A stretch of DNA of 64,000 nucleotides from Norana najaformis. Its lineage: Eukaryota; Annelida; Clitellata; Crassiclitellata; Hormogastridae. Positions 21,663-33,500 of the stretch are shown one piece after another. The notes beneath the pieces were generated by a model that was given only the letters and a program-made list of their open reading frames with translations, did no database searches and was not told the origin of the DNA. Numbering within the stretch: the first letter of the stretch is position 1; each line of letters starts with the position of its first letter. The translations under genes were made by a program, and so were the position numbers. The stretch is taken from NCBI GenBank assembly GCA_964023275.1, contig OZ029914.1:41705924-41769923 (forward strand). Direction: 5' to 3'.

Positions 21663-24147
21663 ATTATCACAGGCTTCTACGAGGATGAAAATGACTGATG
21701 ACACTGGCCAACAGAAAAATTTTTTTTTCTTGTTGCCTTCGGTTTTAGACCTGTTCTTGGGGTAATTTTGGGCACTGATTCAGAAAATGTCATTGGATTG
21801 AGTGCATCAGGTCTAGTTTCTGAGATATCGTCGATTTTGTAAAGAAAACCCAGTCCACTCTTTAAACGATGTCTTTGGCAAAACTAAAATGTCATAATAA
21901 GCTTTATTTATGGCTAATTATAATTCTTGCTGATTCATATAATGCCTACATCCTTATAATGTAAAATCAGCATATCTTGCCGCGTGCTGAGATATTGCTG
22001 ATTCAACGAAATAACTACTCCGTAGCCTACAGCTTACTCAGCACTAAATTCATGGCCTCATTTAGAATTTATTTGTGCTTATACAGCGTTTCATGGTTTC
22101 GAACTATGTAAATAGATTATGCTGAAGTCAGCATTTATAGCCTATTTAAACCGCCTCCTGAAAGCTAGAGCAGCCGCAGTCGTCTTAGGGCATATTAAGA
22201 GTTGGTCGCAAGAACAGTCTGTGAATGTGAGCATTAAATAACTACATGTTCTTACTATTTTTTAGGTTAGTCATTTAATTCCTCAGATGCGAACATCCTT
22301 AAGGTTATGGCTACTTTCAGACGGAGCTGCATTAACCATCCAGACATATTCTGCTACATTTGTGGGGAATACACACTAAAAGCAAACAGGAAACCGATTT
22401 CTGAGTTTGTAAAAAGAGCATATGTAGGTTATTTTGGTGTCAAACTTGGAGATCAAGATAAGCAATGGGCTCCTCATACAGTATGCAAAACTTGTATTGA
22501 ACAATTGCGCCACTGGACAATTGGAAAGAGAAGCTGCCTGAAATTTGGTGTACCGATGGTTTGGAGGGAACAGATAAACCACTTCGACGACTGTTACTTT
22601 TGTATGGTTAATATCATAGGCATCAATCAAAATATTCGTTACAAGTTGTCTTACCCTGATATATCTTCAGCCAGGAGACCTGTTCCGCATTCGGATATTG
22701 TACCAGTTCCACCTTTTCGCGAACTACCTCAGCTCTCAGACGATGAGACTTGCATGTCCAATATCGCACAAGATGACGAAATTGAAGAAAGTGGGGGCAG
22801 TGACAGTGATTTCCAATCAACTTCACACAGTGAACGTTTTGACCAAAAAGAGTTGAGTGATCTGATCAGGGACTTAAATCTTTCCAAAGAGTCCTCTGAA
22901 TTGCTTGCGTCCAGATTAAAGGAAAAGAATGGACTTCAGCCTGGAACGAAAATTACAATTTATAGAAACAGAGAAAAGGATTTGCTGCCATTCTTTACCG
23001 AAGACAACAACCTAGTATTCTGTAATGACATCAGCAACTTATTGAAGAAAATTGGTCTGTCGGATTACAGCCCAGATGAGTGGCGTCTTTTTATCAACAG
23101 TTCAAAACGTAGTCTGAAATGTGTGCTTTTAAATAACGGCAACAAATTTGGTTCTATTCCAATCGGTCACTCCACCAGGATGAAAGAAGAGTACAATGCC
23201 ATCTCTTTAGTACTGGAAAAGATAAAATACAAAGAACATCAATGGGTAATTTGTGTAGACTTGAAGATGGTAAATTTCCTCCTTGGTCAACAAAGTGGCT
23301 ACACAAAGTATCCCTGCTTTTTGTGTCTTTGGGACAGTAGAGCCAAGCATGAACATTGGACAAGAAAAGATTGGCCTTCGAGGAAAGACATGGTGGTTGG
23401 AGCTCAAAATGTAATCAAGGAATCTTTGGTGGCACGAGATAGGATCATACTGCCACCACTACATATAAAGCTAGGCCTGATGAAACAATTTGTCAGGGCT
23501 TTGAATAAAGAAGGTTCATGCTTCGAATACATAGTACACAAGTTACCAGGAATTACAATGGAAAAATTGAAGGCTGGAATCTTCGATGGTCCACAGATCA
23601 GGCAAATTATGAATGACCCACTTTTCATACCATCAATGAATGAAATCGAATCTTGTGCCTGGTCTTCCTTTGTTCTTGTAACTAAAAATTTTCTTGGCAA
23701 CAAGAAGGCAGACAATTATGCACAACTAGTAGAGGATATGCTTCTTCATTTCAACAAGCTTGGCTGCAACATGAGCATTAAAGTCCATTATCTCCACAGT
23801 CACTTAGATCGCTTTCCAGAGAATCTTGGTGACTTCAGCGAAGAGCAAGGTGAAAGATTTCACCAAGACATCAAAACAATGGAAAATCGATATCAAGGAA
23901 GATGGGATGCACACATGTTGGCAGACTATTGCTGGAATATTATGCGCGATTGTTCTGGCAGATGCCACACTCGGAAATCGTACAAAAGGAGCTTCTTCGG
24001 TGTCGAATGACTTGAAATTTTTATAACAAACTTGTTCTGTTTGGTATCATATAAGTACAGTTTCAGGTACTACCATTTTCTTTTAAGTATTTGTATTATT
24101 ATCTTTATTTATTATCACAGGCTTCTACGAGGATGAAAATGACTGAT
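21663..24147 (+). mobile_element. DNA-transposon-like insertion bounded by a 37-bp direct repeat
   Basis: The same 37 bases occur at 21663-21699 and 24111-24147 (beginning ATTATCACAGGCTTCTACGA, ending AAAATGACTGAT), in direct orientation. They bracket 2.4 kb that contains one long intact ORF. The inner left end begins GACACTGGCCAACAG followed by a poly-T stretch. The inner right end (TTATTATCTTTATTT) is not its inverted complement, so no terminal inverted repeats are visible. A 37-bp target duplication would be unusually long; unequal exchange or a terminal-direct-repeat mobility mechanism are alternatives. Confidence 0.6.
22307..24010 (+). CDS. Putative transposon-encoded protein (uncharacterised invertebrate family, 567 aa)
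   Basis: An intact 567-codon ORF starts ATGGCTACT. The N-terminal 100 residues hold a Cys/His array that looks zinc-binding: C8, C16-x-x-C19, H57-x-x-C60-x-x-C63, C96-x-x-C99. Residues 145-175 are acidic. The C-terminal half has blocks resembling a DDE-type nuclease fold: V-I-C-V-D-L-K (D318), P-C-F-L-C-L-W-D (337-343), P-L-H-I-K-L-G-L-M-K (385-393), H-Y-L-H-S-H-L-D (494-501) and S-E-E-Q-G-E-R-F-H-Q-D (511-521). Proteins of this layout are, from general knowledge, abundant and repetitive in genomes of Hydra, insects and other invertebrates; no biochemical function is known to me. Its intact state in a region of decayed elements, and the flanking 37-bp direct repeats, suggest recent mobility. 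Assignment of catalytic residues is inference. Confidence 0.75.
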   Translation: MATFRRSCINHPDIFCYICGEYTLKANRKPISEFVKRAYVGYFGVKLGDQDKQWAPHTVCKTCIEQLRHWTIGKRSCLKFGVPMVWREQINHFDDCYFCMVNIIGINQNIRYKLSYPDISSARRPVPHSDIVPVPPFRELPQLSDDETCMSNIAQDDEIEESGGSDSDFQSTSHSERFDQKELSDLIRDLNLSKESSELLASRLKEKNGLQPGTKITIYRNREKDLLPFFTEDNNLVFCNDISNLLKKIGLSDYSPDEWRLFINSSKRSLKCVLLNNGNKFGSIPIGHSTRMKEEYNAISLVLEKIKYKEHQWVICVDLKMVNFLLGQQSGYTKYPCFLCLWDSRAKHEHWTRKDWPSRKDMVVGAQNVIKESLVARDRIILPPLHIKLGLMKQFVRALNKEGSCFEYIVHKLPGITMEKLKAGIFDGPQIRQIMNDPLFIPSMNEIESCAWSSFVLVTKNFLGNKKADNYAQLVEDMLLHFNKLGCNMSIKVHYLHSHLDRFPENLGDFSEEQGERFHQDIKTMENRYQGRWDAHMLADYCWNIMRDCSGRCHTRKSYKRSFFGVE

Positions 24148-24599
24148 AGATGCAGGGAAAAATAAGCATCAGTGATGCATCGAATAGCTACAATATGAAA
24201 GGCAAAACAAAAACGCAGCGCAATTATAGCCTTTATAGTCAATGAACAGTTCTCTTTCTCTCTTGAACGTTTCCACATATTTTATAGCTGTTTATCTGTA
24301 GACTGTAATAAATGACTCAGTCTAATGATGTATACCTCATTATTCTTTCAAAGTATTTCAAGGATGTCAATAACGATGATCAATTTAACGCTTCAACAAT
24401 ACTACATCATGTCCAGAAAAAAGGAACCGTTAAGCAAACTTGAATAACTTGGTGGATCAAACAGAATGATGCAAGCAACAGTTAGAAATTCGTCCTAGTG
24501 TAGGATCATTGCTCTTCTGCACCTTATTCATTTGCATAGCACTTCGCTTGCCAGCCTTTCCGACATTGCATATAATGAGAGCGGTGGAGATCGTAAAGG

Positions 24600-24890
24600 T
24601 GTCTGGACTAATCCTCATTCAGGTCGATATGCAAAAGATCAGTCCACTAAGACAGAGAGGCAGCCTACGGCGGATAAGACAACTGTAAAAGGTAAGTCTT
24701 AAGTCGAGAACGAAATGACATAACAGATTGAACATAAAGCACCGATGCAGGAAGAGAATTCCAAAAAGGTAATGGGGACGAGGAATTATGGACACCGTGG
24801 GCGATTGGTTCAAGGTCAAAATGTGTGCTACAGATTTCTGTCCTCGTTTATCTCTCTGTCTCTTTGCACCTGTCTCTGTCTCTGTGATAT
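24600..24890 (-). mobile_element. L2/CR1-like LINE C-terminal remnant
   Basis: On the minus strand the segment reads P-F-W-N-S-L-P-A-S-V, then V-M-S-F-R-S-R-L-K-T-Y-L-L, the conserved terminus of CR1/L2-type reverse transcriptase proteins, then a 3' UTR-like stretch shared with 26590-26790. Confidence 0.65.
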
Positions 24891-25416
24891 GCATAAGGTT
24901 TTTAAATAAACAAATAGACAAACGAAAAACATAGAAGAAAAATGCAATTAAAGCCAGTCAAAACCGATTTTGAAATTGATGTCATAAGCTACCAGGGTAT
25001 TGCAGCTCAGTTTCAATGGCAAACCAATGGCCATCACTGACCATATATTACCTTAACTGCTAATATTTTGTCAACGATGGCCATGGTATCACATTATTAT
25101 CCTATAACATGTCCAATCGACATACCGTACTGAGTATATTATTTTCTACACTACCCTGTTTATGTCATCATTCGATTTTCTTCTTCACCCATTTTATTTT
25201 AGTATCTCTGAACCTAAAGAAATAGAATGTTACTTTGTTATGGCACATAGGCAATCTAAAAAAATATAAATATATTTGTCATTGATGATGGTGAGTTCTC
25301 TGCCCGAAGGCAGGTCCATTGGCTTTATGCAACCCGGGGATAAGATGAGTGACGTGGTTTCCCGTTGACATCTTCACAGACAACTGTGGATGAGCAACGA
25401 AATTCCCTTTACTTAC

Positions 25417-25737
25417 CCAGAACGACCAATTCCTTATTGTGTCGTTCACCCCGACCTGCTTTTCCTCTACAAGTTTACGTCCCAGCGTCTGATACTTGAA
25501 CTTTCGTTACCTTCAGCTTCAGCCCTTCACTCGTTCCTTCAACAACGAATCTGCCTGATTCGGCATATCTGTTGAGTAGCCTTCGAAGATTATAAACGTC
25601 GTTGGAATGACTCTCCCCAACTGGAACATGGCTCAGATAATAGGGTTCCGGACTGCAAGTGGAAAATCTTAGCTGGATTTCGCGGCGTTTTATCGCAACA
25701 ACATAATCGCGACACACCTTGGCCGAAAGATCCCTAC
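25417..25737 (-). pseudogene. V-like Ig exon with premature stop (duplicate of gene E exon)
   Basis: The 321-nt exon has intact splice sites on both sides (acceptor TTTAG at its 5' side, donor GTAAGT) and is nearly identical to the gene E exon at 48207-48527. The one visible lesion is in the conserved F-strand motif: D-A-G-T-Y-T-C has become D-A-G-T-stop-T-C (TAC to TAA). The length and phase of the family are kept. No C2-like or transmembrane exon of matching origin was found nearby, so it is a stranded fragment; if spliced into a neighbour it would truncate it. Confidence 0.85.
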
Positions 25738-25959
25738 CTAAATAAAATGTTACGAATGGTATCAAATAAACTGTTTCAATACATCATGTTCCAAAATATT
25801 ATTTTAGCCTGTTATGATTGAATAACTGAATTCTTTGCCTAACGGTTTCACTAACAGTTAGACCACTGATTGTCAACTACTGAGACAGCATGTGAACGAA
25901 CATCCTTTTGTCCTGTTCAATATAGGGCATATAAACCGTTACACAAAGTAGCTTTTCCA

Positions 25960-26345
25960 AAAATAAACTGTCATTCGAATGAGCGCCATAAATTTAAACA
26001 TCAATGGAGGAAAAATGTTGTTTAAACCATGTAAAAAGAAATCATGCCTATATGCACAAAATATTAAAAATCCTACATAACCCATACATCTTACGCAAAA
26101 TATTTGGTAACATACATTGATGAACATTTAACATGGAATGAACACATAAATGTTATTTCAAGAAATTCTTTAAAATTCTGGCATAATCTTTCCGTGTTCG
26201 CAATGTTATGTCTCGAAATATACTTTTGAATTTTTCGCTCCTTAATTTGCCCATATATATTGTTCTATAATATTGCATGGATTTCTACTTATCCTACTCG
26301 CTTAGCTAATCTTTAACCCTGAAGAAACGCGCCATTCGTGCTACA
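25960..26345 (+). mobile_element. LINE reverse transcriptase fragment
   Basis: Broken frames read Y-I-D-E-H-L-T-W-N-E-H-I-N-V-I-S, then L-I-C-P-Y-I-L-F-Y-N-I-A-W-I-S-T-Y-P-T-R-L-A. This is the segment C-terminal to the YADD box in many LINE reverse transcriptases (F-L-G-V-x-I-D-E-x-L-x-W...Y-C-x-x-x-W-G-x-T-x-P-x-x-L). Copies of the same element are at 48755-49130 and 59725-60080. Confidence 0.6.
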
Positions 26346-26569
26346 TGCAACCAATGAAGTTTGAGTTAACGGTAACTAAAACTGTAACTAAAACTCAGAC
26401 AATAACGATAACAAAATAAAAGCTAAAACTGAAAAGGCTAAACTATAACTAGAACAAGTATAAAAAGTCTCTGTACCAATAAGAACAAAAACACATAATG
26501 AAACCACAGCGACGACAACACTAAAAAGTCGTGGATAATTAGCAACTTCCATAGTGCCAGTGAGTAATG

Positions 26570-27235
26570 CCCAAGGTGTCAGCTGATGGCGTACTAAAAC
26601 TAACTCATAGTCAGATCAGTACCCAGAAGGTCAGTATATTGAGACAGAGAGGCAGCCTGTGGTGAATAAGTCAGCTGAAAAGGTAAGTCTTAAGACATAA
26701 GAGACTGAACAGGACTAACAGGTGCAGGGAGAGAGTTCCAAATCTAGGTCCTGCAACGGCCCGTTCACTATAGGACCAGTTCTAGATATTTGTATAACCA
26801 CAGAAATACAATCAGAAGGGTTACTTGAATAGTGTTAAGTCCAAGGAACAAGAATTGATTTTAAGTACTGTGGTTGGCTTCGATGTTGTTTTGTAAACTT
26901 TTACCAATTTGAAACAGATCCTTCGCTGTGTAAGAGGCCATTGCAATTATTTAAGTTCCGGGGTTTACGCTCATATCTTGATGAATCAGTTATGACTCTA
27001 GCTGGCGCGTTCTAAACTCTCTGAAGTTTCTGCATGTTTGACTTAGAGAAACCGTTAAGAAGTGAGTTAGAGCAATCGAGGCTACTGAAGAACAATGCAT
27101 TTACAATGTTCTCGAAATTGTCCAGAGATATCCTTGAAGACACATAGACATAATACTTAATTCTACGTATCTCACTATTATGCATGTATGATGACTTACA
27201 TATAGCATTACATTTAACTATAGTATATCTCATCT
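26570..27235 (-). mobile_element. L2-clade LINE C-terminal remnant
   Basis: On the minus strand 27235-26900 reads S-L-D-C-S-N-S-L-L-N-G-F, then N-M-Q-K-L-Q-R-V, then N-A-P-A-R-V-I-T-D-S. This matches the L2 signature R-L-D-Y-C-N-S-L-L-x-G...L-Q-x-V-Q-N-A-A-A-R-L. It continues to 26590-26790 with the terminal ...L-K-T-Y-L-F-S-like stretch. Stops and frameshifts show it is dead. Confidence 0.75.
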
Positions 27236-27557
27236 ACTGTGTGAATGATATTTGTTGGTCTTTGCAAAGGATACTTGTAAGTGAAAACACATTGACCGAA
27301 GCTCATGTGCATGCAGTGCGCAGGCTAAATGTGAGACCTAGTTTTTCGTAATTAAGATAGGGTCTGCGCGTGTATTTACAGTTGACATATCCGCTTTCAG
27401 ACTACGACGGGTATCATTAGCGAAGCCCATTTTAAGATAGTGGACTCAGAAATGGATGTAACCTTAACCAGATTCGGCTCTCAGCCTTGCAAGATTTTAA
27501 ATCACTAGAGAGAGTTTAAAAATTTATTAGCAAAAGCTAATTGAATCGCGAAGTACA

Positions 27558-30500
27558 ATGGATATTCGTTTTGCATTTGTAATTATATTTTTATCTGGTA
27601 AGTTGCCTAGTTGTTCTTTTCAAAGCACATACTAAAGTCAGGAACGCTATCTAATGTAATTACATTCACACCATCTGTGCAGGATTCAGCCTAAGATGAA
27701 TGCCAGGTGTTGTCTGGTCCATTAAGAACACTGAGTAGTAACGCAGATAATTTTTCGTTCTCGTAAAAGAACCAATATAACTATATCTTGGTCAGCACTA
27801 CTTTATAGCTACGACTATAATTTTATGTCTCAGTGAATCGGAAAACAATATCCGGTTTTCTAGACATGTTTTTTATTATTCACGAGAGTTCTTCGTAAAT
27901 TTCTTTCAGCTGGAAGCTTTTCTGCAAGTCAGTTTCCACAGAATGCTGCTGTTCTTGTTGGGGAGCCTGTAATATTCCACTGTCGAACAGATTCTAAGAG
28001 ACCAAATTGGTGGATATTCGAAACAACGGCCGGACATAAGGAGTTCATTTTTACAGAAGGAAACTTCTCAGATGATTTCAGCAGATACGTATTGAATACA
28101 ACAGAAACAGGACAATTCGATCTACATGTTAATTACACACGGCTTTCAGATGCGGGCACCTACACATGCGGTGAACTCCTGGGAAAAACAACTGTTAATC
28201 ATTATGCAGAGTTGGTTGTGTTTGGTAGGTTATAATACACATGACCCTTTGTAATGTGGTGTGATGTAATGAAATGCAATGTAAAGCAATCGTCTAGTGT
28301 AGTCTAGCTTAGTCTAATTTTGGCTAATGTGAAGTAACTTGAGGGAATAGATCTGAGCTGACCTAATCTAATCTTAATTGAACTGACCTAATTCTATCCA
28401 ATCTAATCCAGTTTCATCATATAATATACTCTGCTCTGCTGTTATATCATCTGTTATCCCGGCGCATCAAACCGATTCTATTCTATCCTTGTTATCTGAA
28501 CGTTACTTCTCCTCCTCTAGCAATAATCAATCTTCATTATTAGGCTAGTATGAATTGCATCAAATACTAATGCGGTATAATAAGCTTGAAATTTTGTCGG
28601 TTTTTGTTGCATAATGCATCAGAACTAAGGTGACATTGTAGCCCGACTACAAGTACCTCGAGACAGACAGTTAGTGCAAACAGACATAAGCTTTATAACG
28701 AAGTTAAGTATTGTGTCGATAGCTGAAGGAATGAATCGAAGTAAAAAGGATGCAGCGTTTGTGAATGTGCAAGAGTGTTATCTGTGACATAAACTACTTG
28801 CAATGTAGATAAAGCAGCTTGGCCACATACGATGGAAACACGTAGCTGTGATGAAAAGTATTAGCAACTAAATAGCTATTTTAAAAGTGTAATGTTGTCC
28901 ACAGATTCTGTTCCTAAATGTGACATAAACCTGACTACATCAAATGCTGTATTCTTGAAAGAGAATGACTCCGTATTGATGTGGTGCCTCGTTGAACTAA
29001 GAGGAAACATTATTCCAGTGATGAAGTGGATAAATGGAGAAAATGGAGAAATAATTTATTCTCGGTCAACTGTTATTCAAAATAGATATGTTCTTTTGGA
29101 GATTGTCGTTCAAATTAAGTACAGCAAACAAGAAGTCGCTTTTTCGAGCAAAATACACTTTGATCAAACCTCTATTAGCAACGTAACGAAGAAGGCTGGT
29201 GATCGCCTGAACACCACCGCAAAGAATATTCCAGACTACGATTACACTTGGACGTCCACAGCACTAACTATTTTGTGTAAGAACACATTTGGCACAATAT
29301 TTTCAGTATTCAAATTTCGTTTCCACGTCTAATTCATATATTTTCTGGAAACAAGTGAAACCCTGAAACTCAATAATGAATTTATGTATATGCCTTCAAA
29401 ACACACTGCCTTTTTGCTGGATATCACTGCTATGTTGCTCACCCATAGATTCTGCACATGACGCCGTTCTTTACCTTGCCCCTTTGGATAATATCGAGTC
29501 CGGAGCTGAATAAATTTTGTTGAGTCTGAGACCTGTAAATTACATATTGATTCATACAGAAGCAACCAGTGTTCTCGACTGATTGCCGCGTGCTGTGTGC
29601 CGCTTACTCAACAGTTACTGCTATCTGCGTAAGGCCATTCGTTGAGAATACTAGTAATTCTCGCCTTTTATATTTTGTGTTGGCTGTTATTGTGTAAAAG
29701 AAGGATATTTATTTTCAGCCAAGATAAAATCTGCTAATATCTCCACCAATTCATCGATTCCGTCTACAGTTCGTGCACTTGGTAAGTATTTTTATTTCTT
29801 GTATAGCTGTTTACTTATATGGCACCAATATATCAATTATCAGTCAATATCATTAAGTTTGTTCAGTGTACGTTCAAGGTCCCTACACGATAATCGCTTC
29901 ATCGGAGGCTTGAACCCGCAAGCAAGCACTCAGCCAATCGGCTATGCTGTCTAGTGAGCACAATGATGATACCATGACATACATACAAAATGATAATGAG
30001 ATGTACATCCTTCATCTGCACGTTATATCTCCCAATATAAGACACTAACATTACTGTAACGTGTATATACTTACATTTCCTGGTAATAAACAATAGTCAA
30101 TGTGCTAATTAGACACAGATGTCTAGTTTTAGGCAACAATAACTGTGCTGATCCACCAAACAATTATGTAAGCGTTCTAGCCAGATTAGCAAATGTTGTA
30201 ATCAACGCACATAAGCCAAATTTTAAGAGTAAAGTATTTGCTGTTAAGTTAATTAAAGTTTGAAATATTTAAAGTGCCGCCCAAAGTTACACTAAAACAC
30301 GTAACACCCGGTTATGTAAACGTTTCACCAGTGCACCAGAACAGCTGACTAATCGCATTCGCAAACTGGTCACAAAACCCGAAAAGCCAAGTCAAGAGAA
30401 CCATCTTATACGTAAGCGAAAATCTAAATACGACAGCACTTTAGCACGCTATGAAAATTTATTTCTTACAATGAAACAGTGCATTGATTTAAGTCTTACT

Positions 30501-33500
30501 CAAAGTTTACAAATCATCGTTTAGAGTGTGATATTTGAATGATTTCGCGTTGAGACAAACAATCCCTTGAAATGATATGATTGGCAAAACATCAACCAGT
30601 ATGGTCGCAGATATGGGGTTAAGACCTTTATTACCAATATAACAAGACGAACTTAAAATTTCACACAAGGTAAATTTATTTTCTATGCTGTCTTTGCAAT
30701 GCTATAGATTCGCCAAATGTCGCTCACACTTCGTTGACAACGACGTCACCTGCCAGTGGCTCCTCTGTCGTTCTTATGGTTTTTTCTTTCGTAGCTCTAA
30801 GCCTTCTATGTATCACCATCGTTTGTTGCGCAGTTGTAAAGAGGTTGAGTACAGGTTAGAATGAGTCAATCGTTTCTCCTAAACGCTATCTATTATGAGA
30901 TAAACATAAGTTTAAGAACAGAATATTCTTCAGCTAATCCCTGTTTGATACCTTTGCATGCACGCATGCATGCACAGGCGTACACAGCATCAAATGTACT
31001 TATGCATACATGCATACAGGCATACATGCACACATATATACATACAAACATATACCGTAAATATGTACATAATTTCATACATACATGCATTCATATATAC
31101 ACGCATACATGCGTGCATACAAACTTGCATACGTACGTATAAAATACGTACGTGCATTGGTACATACATGCATGCTTAGATACAATAGTTCATACAGACC
31201 CCCATTAATAAATATACAATAGATATGGGGTTTCTGTTTTAACAGGATGTTTTCTAAAGCCGTCTGCTGAGCCTACCGTTCTGTTTGAGGCAAACGTTCG
31301 AGGTAAGCCGAAAAGCATACATGCTGTAAACGGGGACAAGATGTTTAAAATAATGATGAGTAAAGATAAACGACAATTCATGCTTAGCTGCTGAGTTTGC
31401 CTTGTAGGAGGACGATACTAAAAGGAAGGAGAAATAGAGAGATGGTTGAATACAGATGGATATAGATAAGGGAGACAGTGAGGAACTTACTCTATTTAAA
31501 GCCACGGGCTTTCTATCTCTTATTCTTCAATTGCGTATGAAAAGTCCTCAGCCACGCTGTTGGCCTGGTTTATGGTCCATGAAACTTGTTTGCAATCAAT
31601 TACTTTTCTGTTTTTGTTTTAGTAGAGCCTATTCACATCGCCCTTTTCTCCGGGGCTAACTGAACTGTTTACTCTTGCTCATTAATGTTGTCGAAACTTC
31701 TGCAGCACTCCATAAAATCCTTTCAAATGCTAATAGTAACACGTAGACTTGACTTCAGGATAGCGCTCCGAAATATCTCAACAATGGATATACTGCATAT
31801 GATTCTTTACCCCTTTGCAAAAAATCACGACTGTTTCGAGACAGTGTCTGGAGACAAAATTTTCTGCCTGCAAAATATTGTATCAAATACAAGATATTTC
31901 TATATCAGCCTAGACTTGGAATTCATAATTTATAGCGTGCTTTCCATTCACACCTAGTGCAACATTGCATACTTAGAATCGACTTAAACTGTACCCAGCC
32001 ATTGGGAGAAGAGAGTGCACTGTAAACCCACTATCATACACCTAATTATTGCGTGATTTATCAACATTCTAATAAAAATAGCTGCTCTACGTGCGCCCTC
32101 TAGCGAACTTGGCAATAAAATGAGTGCATTGAGCGGACACTGTTGGTGGGATGATCAGACAATGAAAACATGACTGGTTACCCGCTTTATATGCCGAGGC
32201 TCTAAGTACAATGAAGTTGCTAATGCTTCATATCCATGGCTGCCTCTCAGAGGTAGCTTAAGGACTGCTCTACATCTAATTACTTATTATAAAAGGTAAC
32301 TCTCATGATGTGGATAAACTAGGTCTACCCAAAACTACAGCGTTTCCATAGCTGACGTCCATTTTCGCACCACGATCAACACTACTCTAAAAATCAGAAT
32401 TTTGCAGATAGTCGCCAGCTCATGTACATTTAAGAAACATTGTTTAAATGATTATTGCTGAAGCAGCACATTTTATAGATACATTTATGTTTTTCTGAAA
32501 TTGAAGCTGACCGTATTTATTACGAGGATCAAACGGAAGGCGGTGACTTCGTGCCAGCCCCAAGCCAGGATGCAAACCCTGTCCGCACCAGTAGTTCAAG
32601 GGTTACGTTCAGGCAAAATACTGCCGTCCCATTTTATGAAGAAATCTCATCTGAAGGTAATGACGGTAAAGACTTCGGAAATTAAAATAAAGCTACAACA
32701 GAAAGTAAGTAAAGGAAAGGCTGCTTTCAAGTGAAAGTTCTGTTGCAACAAGCTAAGGTAAGATAAGGTGAGATATACCAAGGCAAAGCAACGTAACTAA
32801 GAACAATGTAATATAATGCTGTATAAAGTAGGGTAAGATAAGGCAATATAGGCAAAGTAGTTGAAGTAAGGAAATTTAAGATAAAGTAAAGTAAGACAAG
32901 AGTAAGGAAAGGCAAAATGAAGTAAGACAGTGAAAGGTAAGCAAAAATCAGGACGAGTTTGTTTAGGTTTGGTTAAGGTAGTTAAGTTAGATTAGGATAA
33001 ACGAAATCAAGTTAATTTAGGTTAGGTTAGGTAAACTCTCATCTAAGACACGCCTCTGTTAGCGTCCTTTATTTTAAGAATCTTCCACTATCTGTATACT
33101 GTAGATAACGATTTTAGTTTCTTGACTGATTTGAAAATCCACTCACCCATTCGCTTATTCAATCCAACTTGTCATCACATGTCTACTCAGTCAGACAGCC
33201 AGCCATTCAGTCTTTGGTTCATTCATTGTGTTTCAGTCATTCGATCAATTATTCATTTAGTCAGTGAACCAGTCAGTCAGTCATTCTTTCAGGCATTCTG
33301 CCAGTCAGTTTGTTCATTCATTCATTCATTCATTCAGCCAAGTCAGTCAGTCAATCATTTAGTCAGACAGTCAGAAAGTCGATCAAGCAGTCAGTCAGTC
33401 AGTCAGTCAGTCAGTCAGTCAGCCAGTCAGTAAACTCCGTCAGTCAGTCAGTTAATTTCATGAATTATGGCATTAATATAGCATGCTGCTCACCCAATCC

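Larger units (their letters stand above)
25391..26510. repeat. Segmental duplication, copy 1 (partner 48182-49290)
   Basis: About 1.1 kb is closely similar to 48182-49290 in the same orientation. It begins just before the splice donor of a V-like exon (AACGAAATTCCCTTTACTTAC in both) and ends near an AAAACACATAAT(G/T)AAAC motif. It contains the V-like exon plus intron sequence in which a plus-strand LINE fragment is embedded (Y-I-D-E-H-L-T-W-N-E-H-I-N, then I-A-W-I-S-T-Y-P-T-R-L-A-N-L). Copy 1 carries the stop-bearing exon, copy 2 the intact one. Confidence 0.85.

Noticed and set aside
30893-31179. Open frames rich in Cys/Met/Val or His/Thr/Ile on both strands
   Set aside because: They are translations of the CATA/CATG microsatellite.
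33315-33455. CRISPR-like regular repeats
   Set aside because: Units are tetranucleotides without unique spacers, in a eukaryotic intron.
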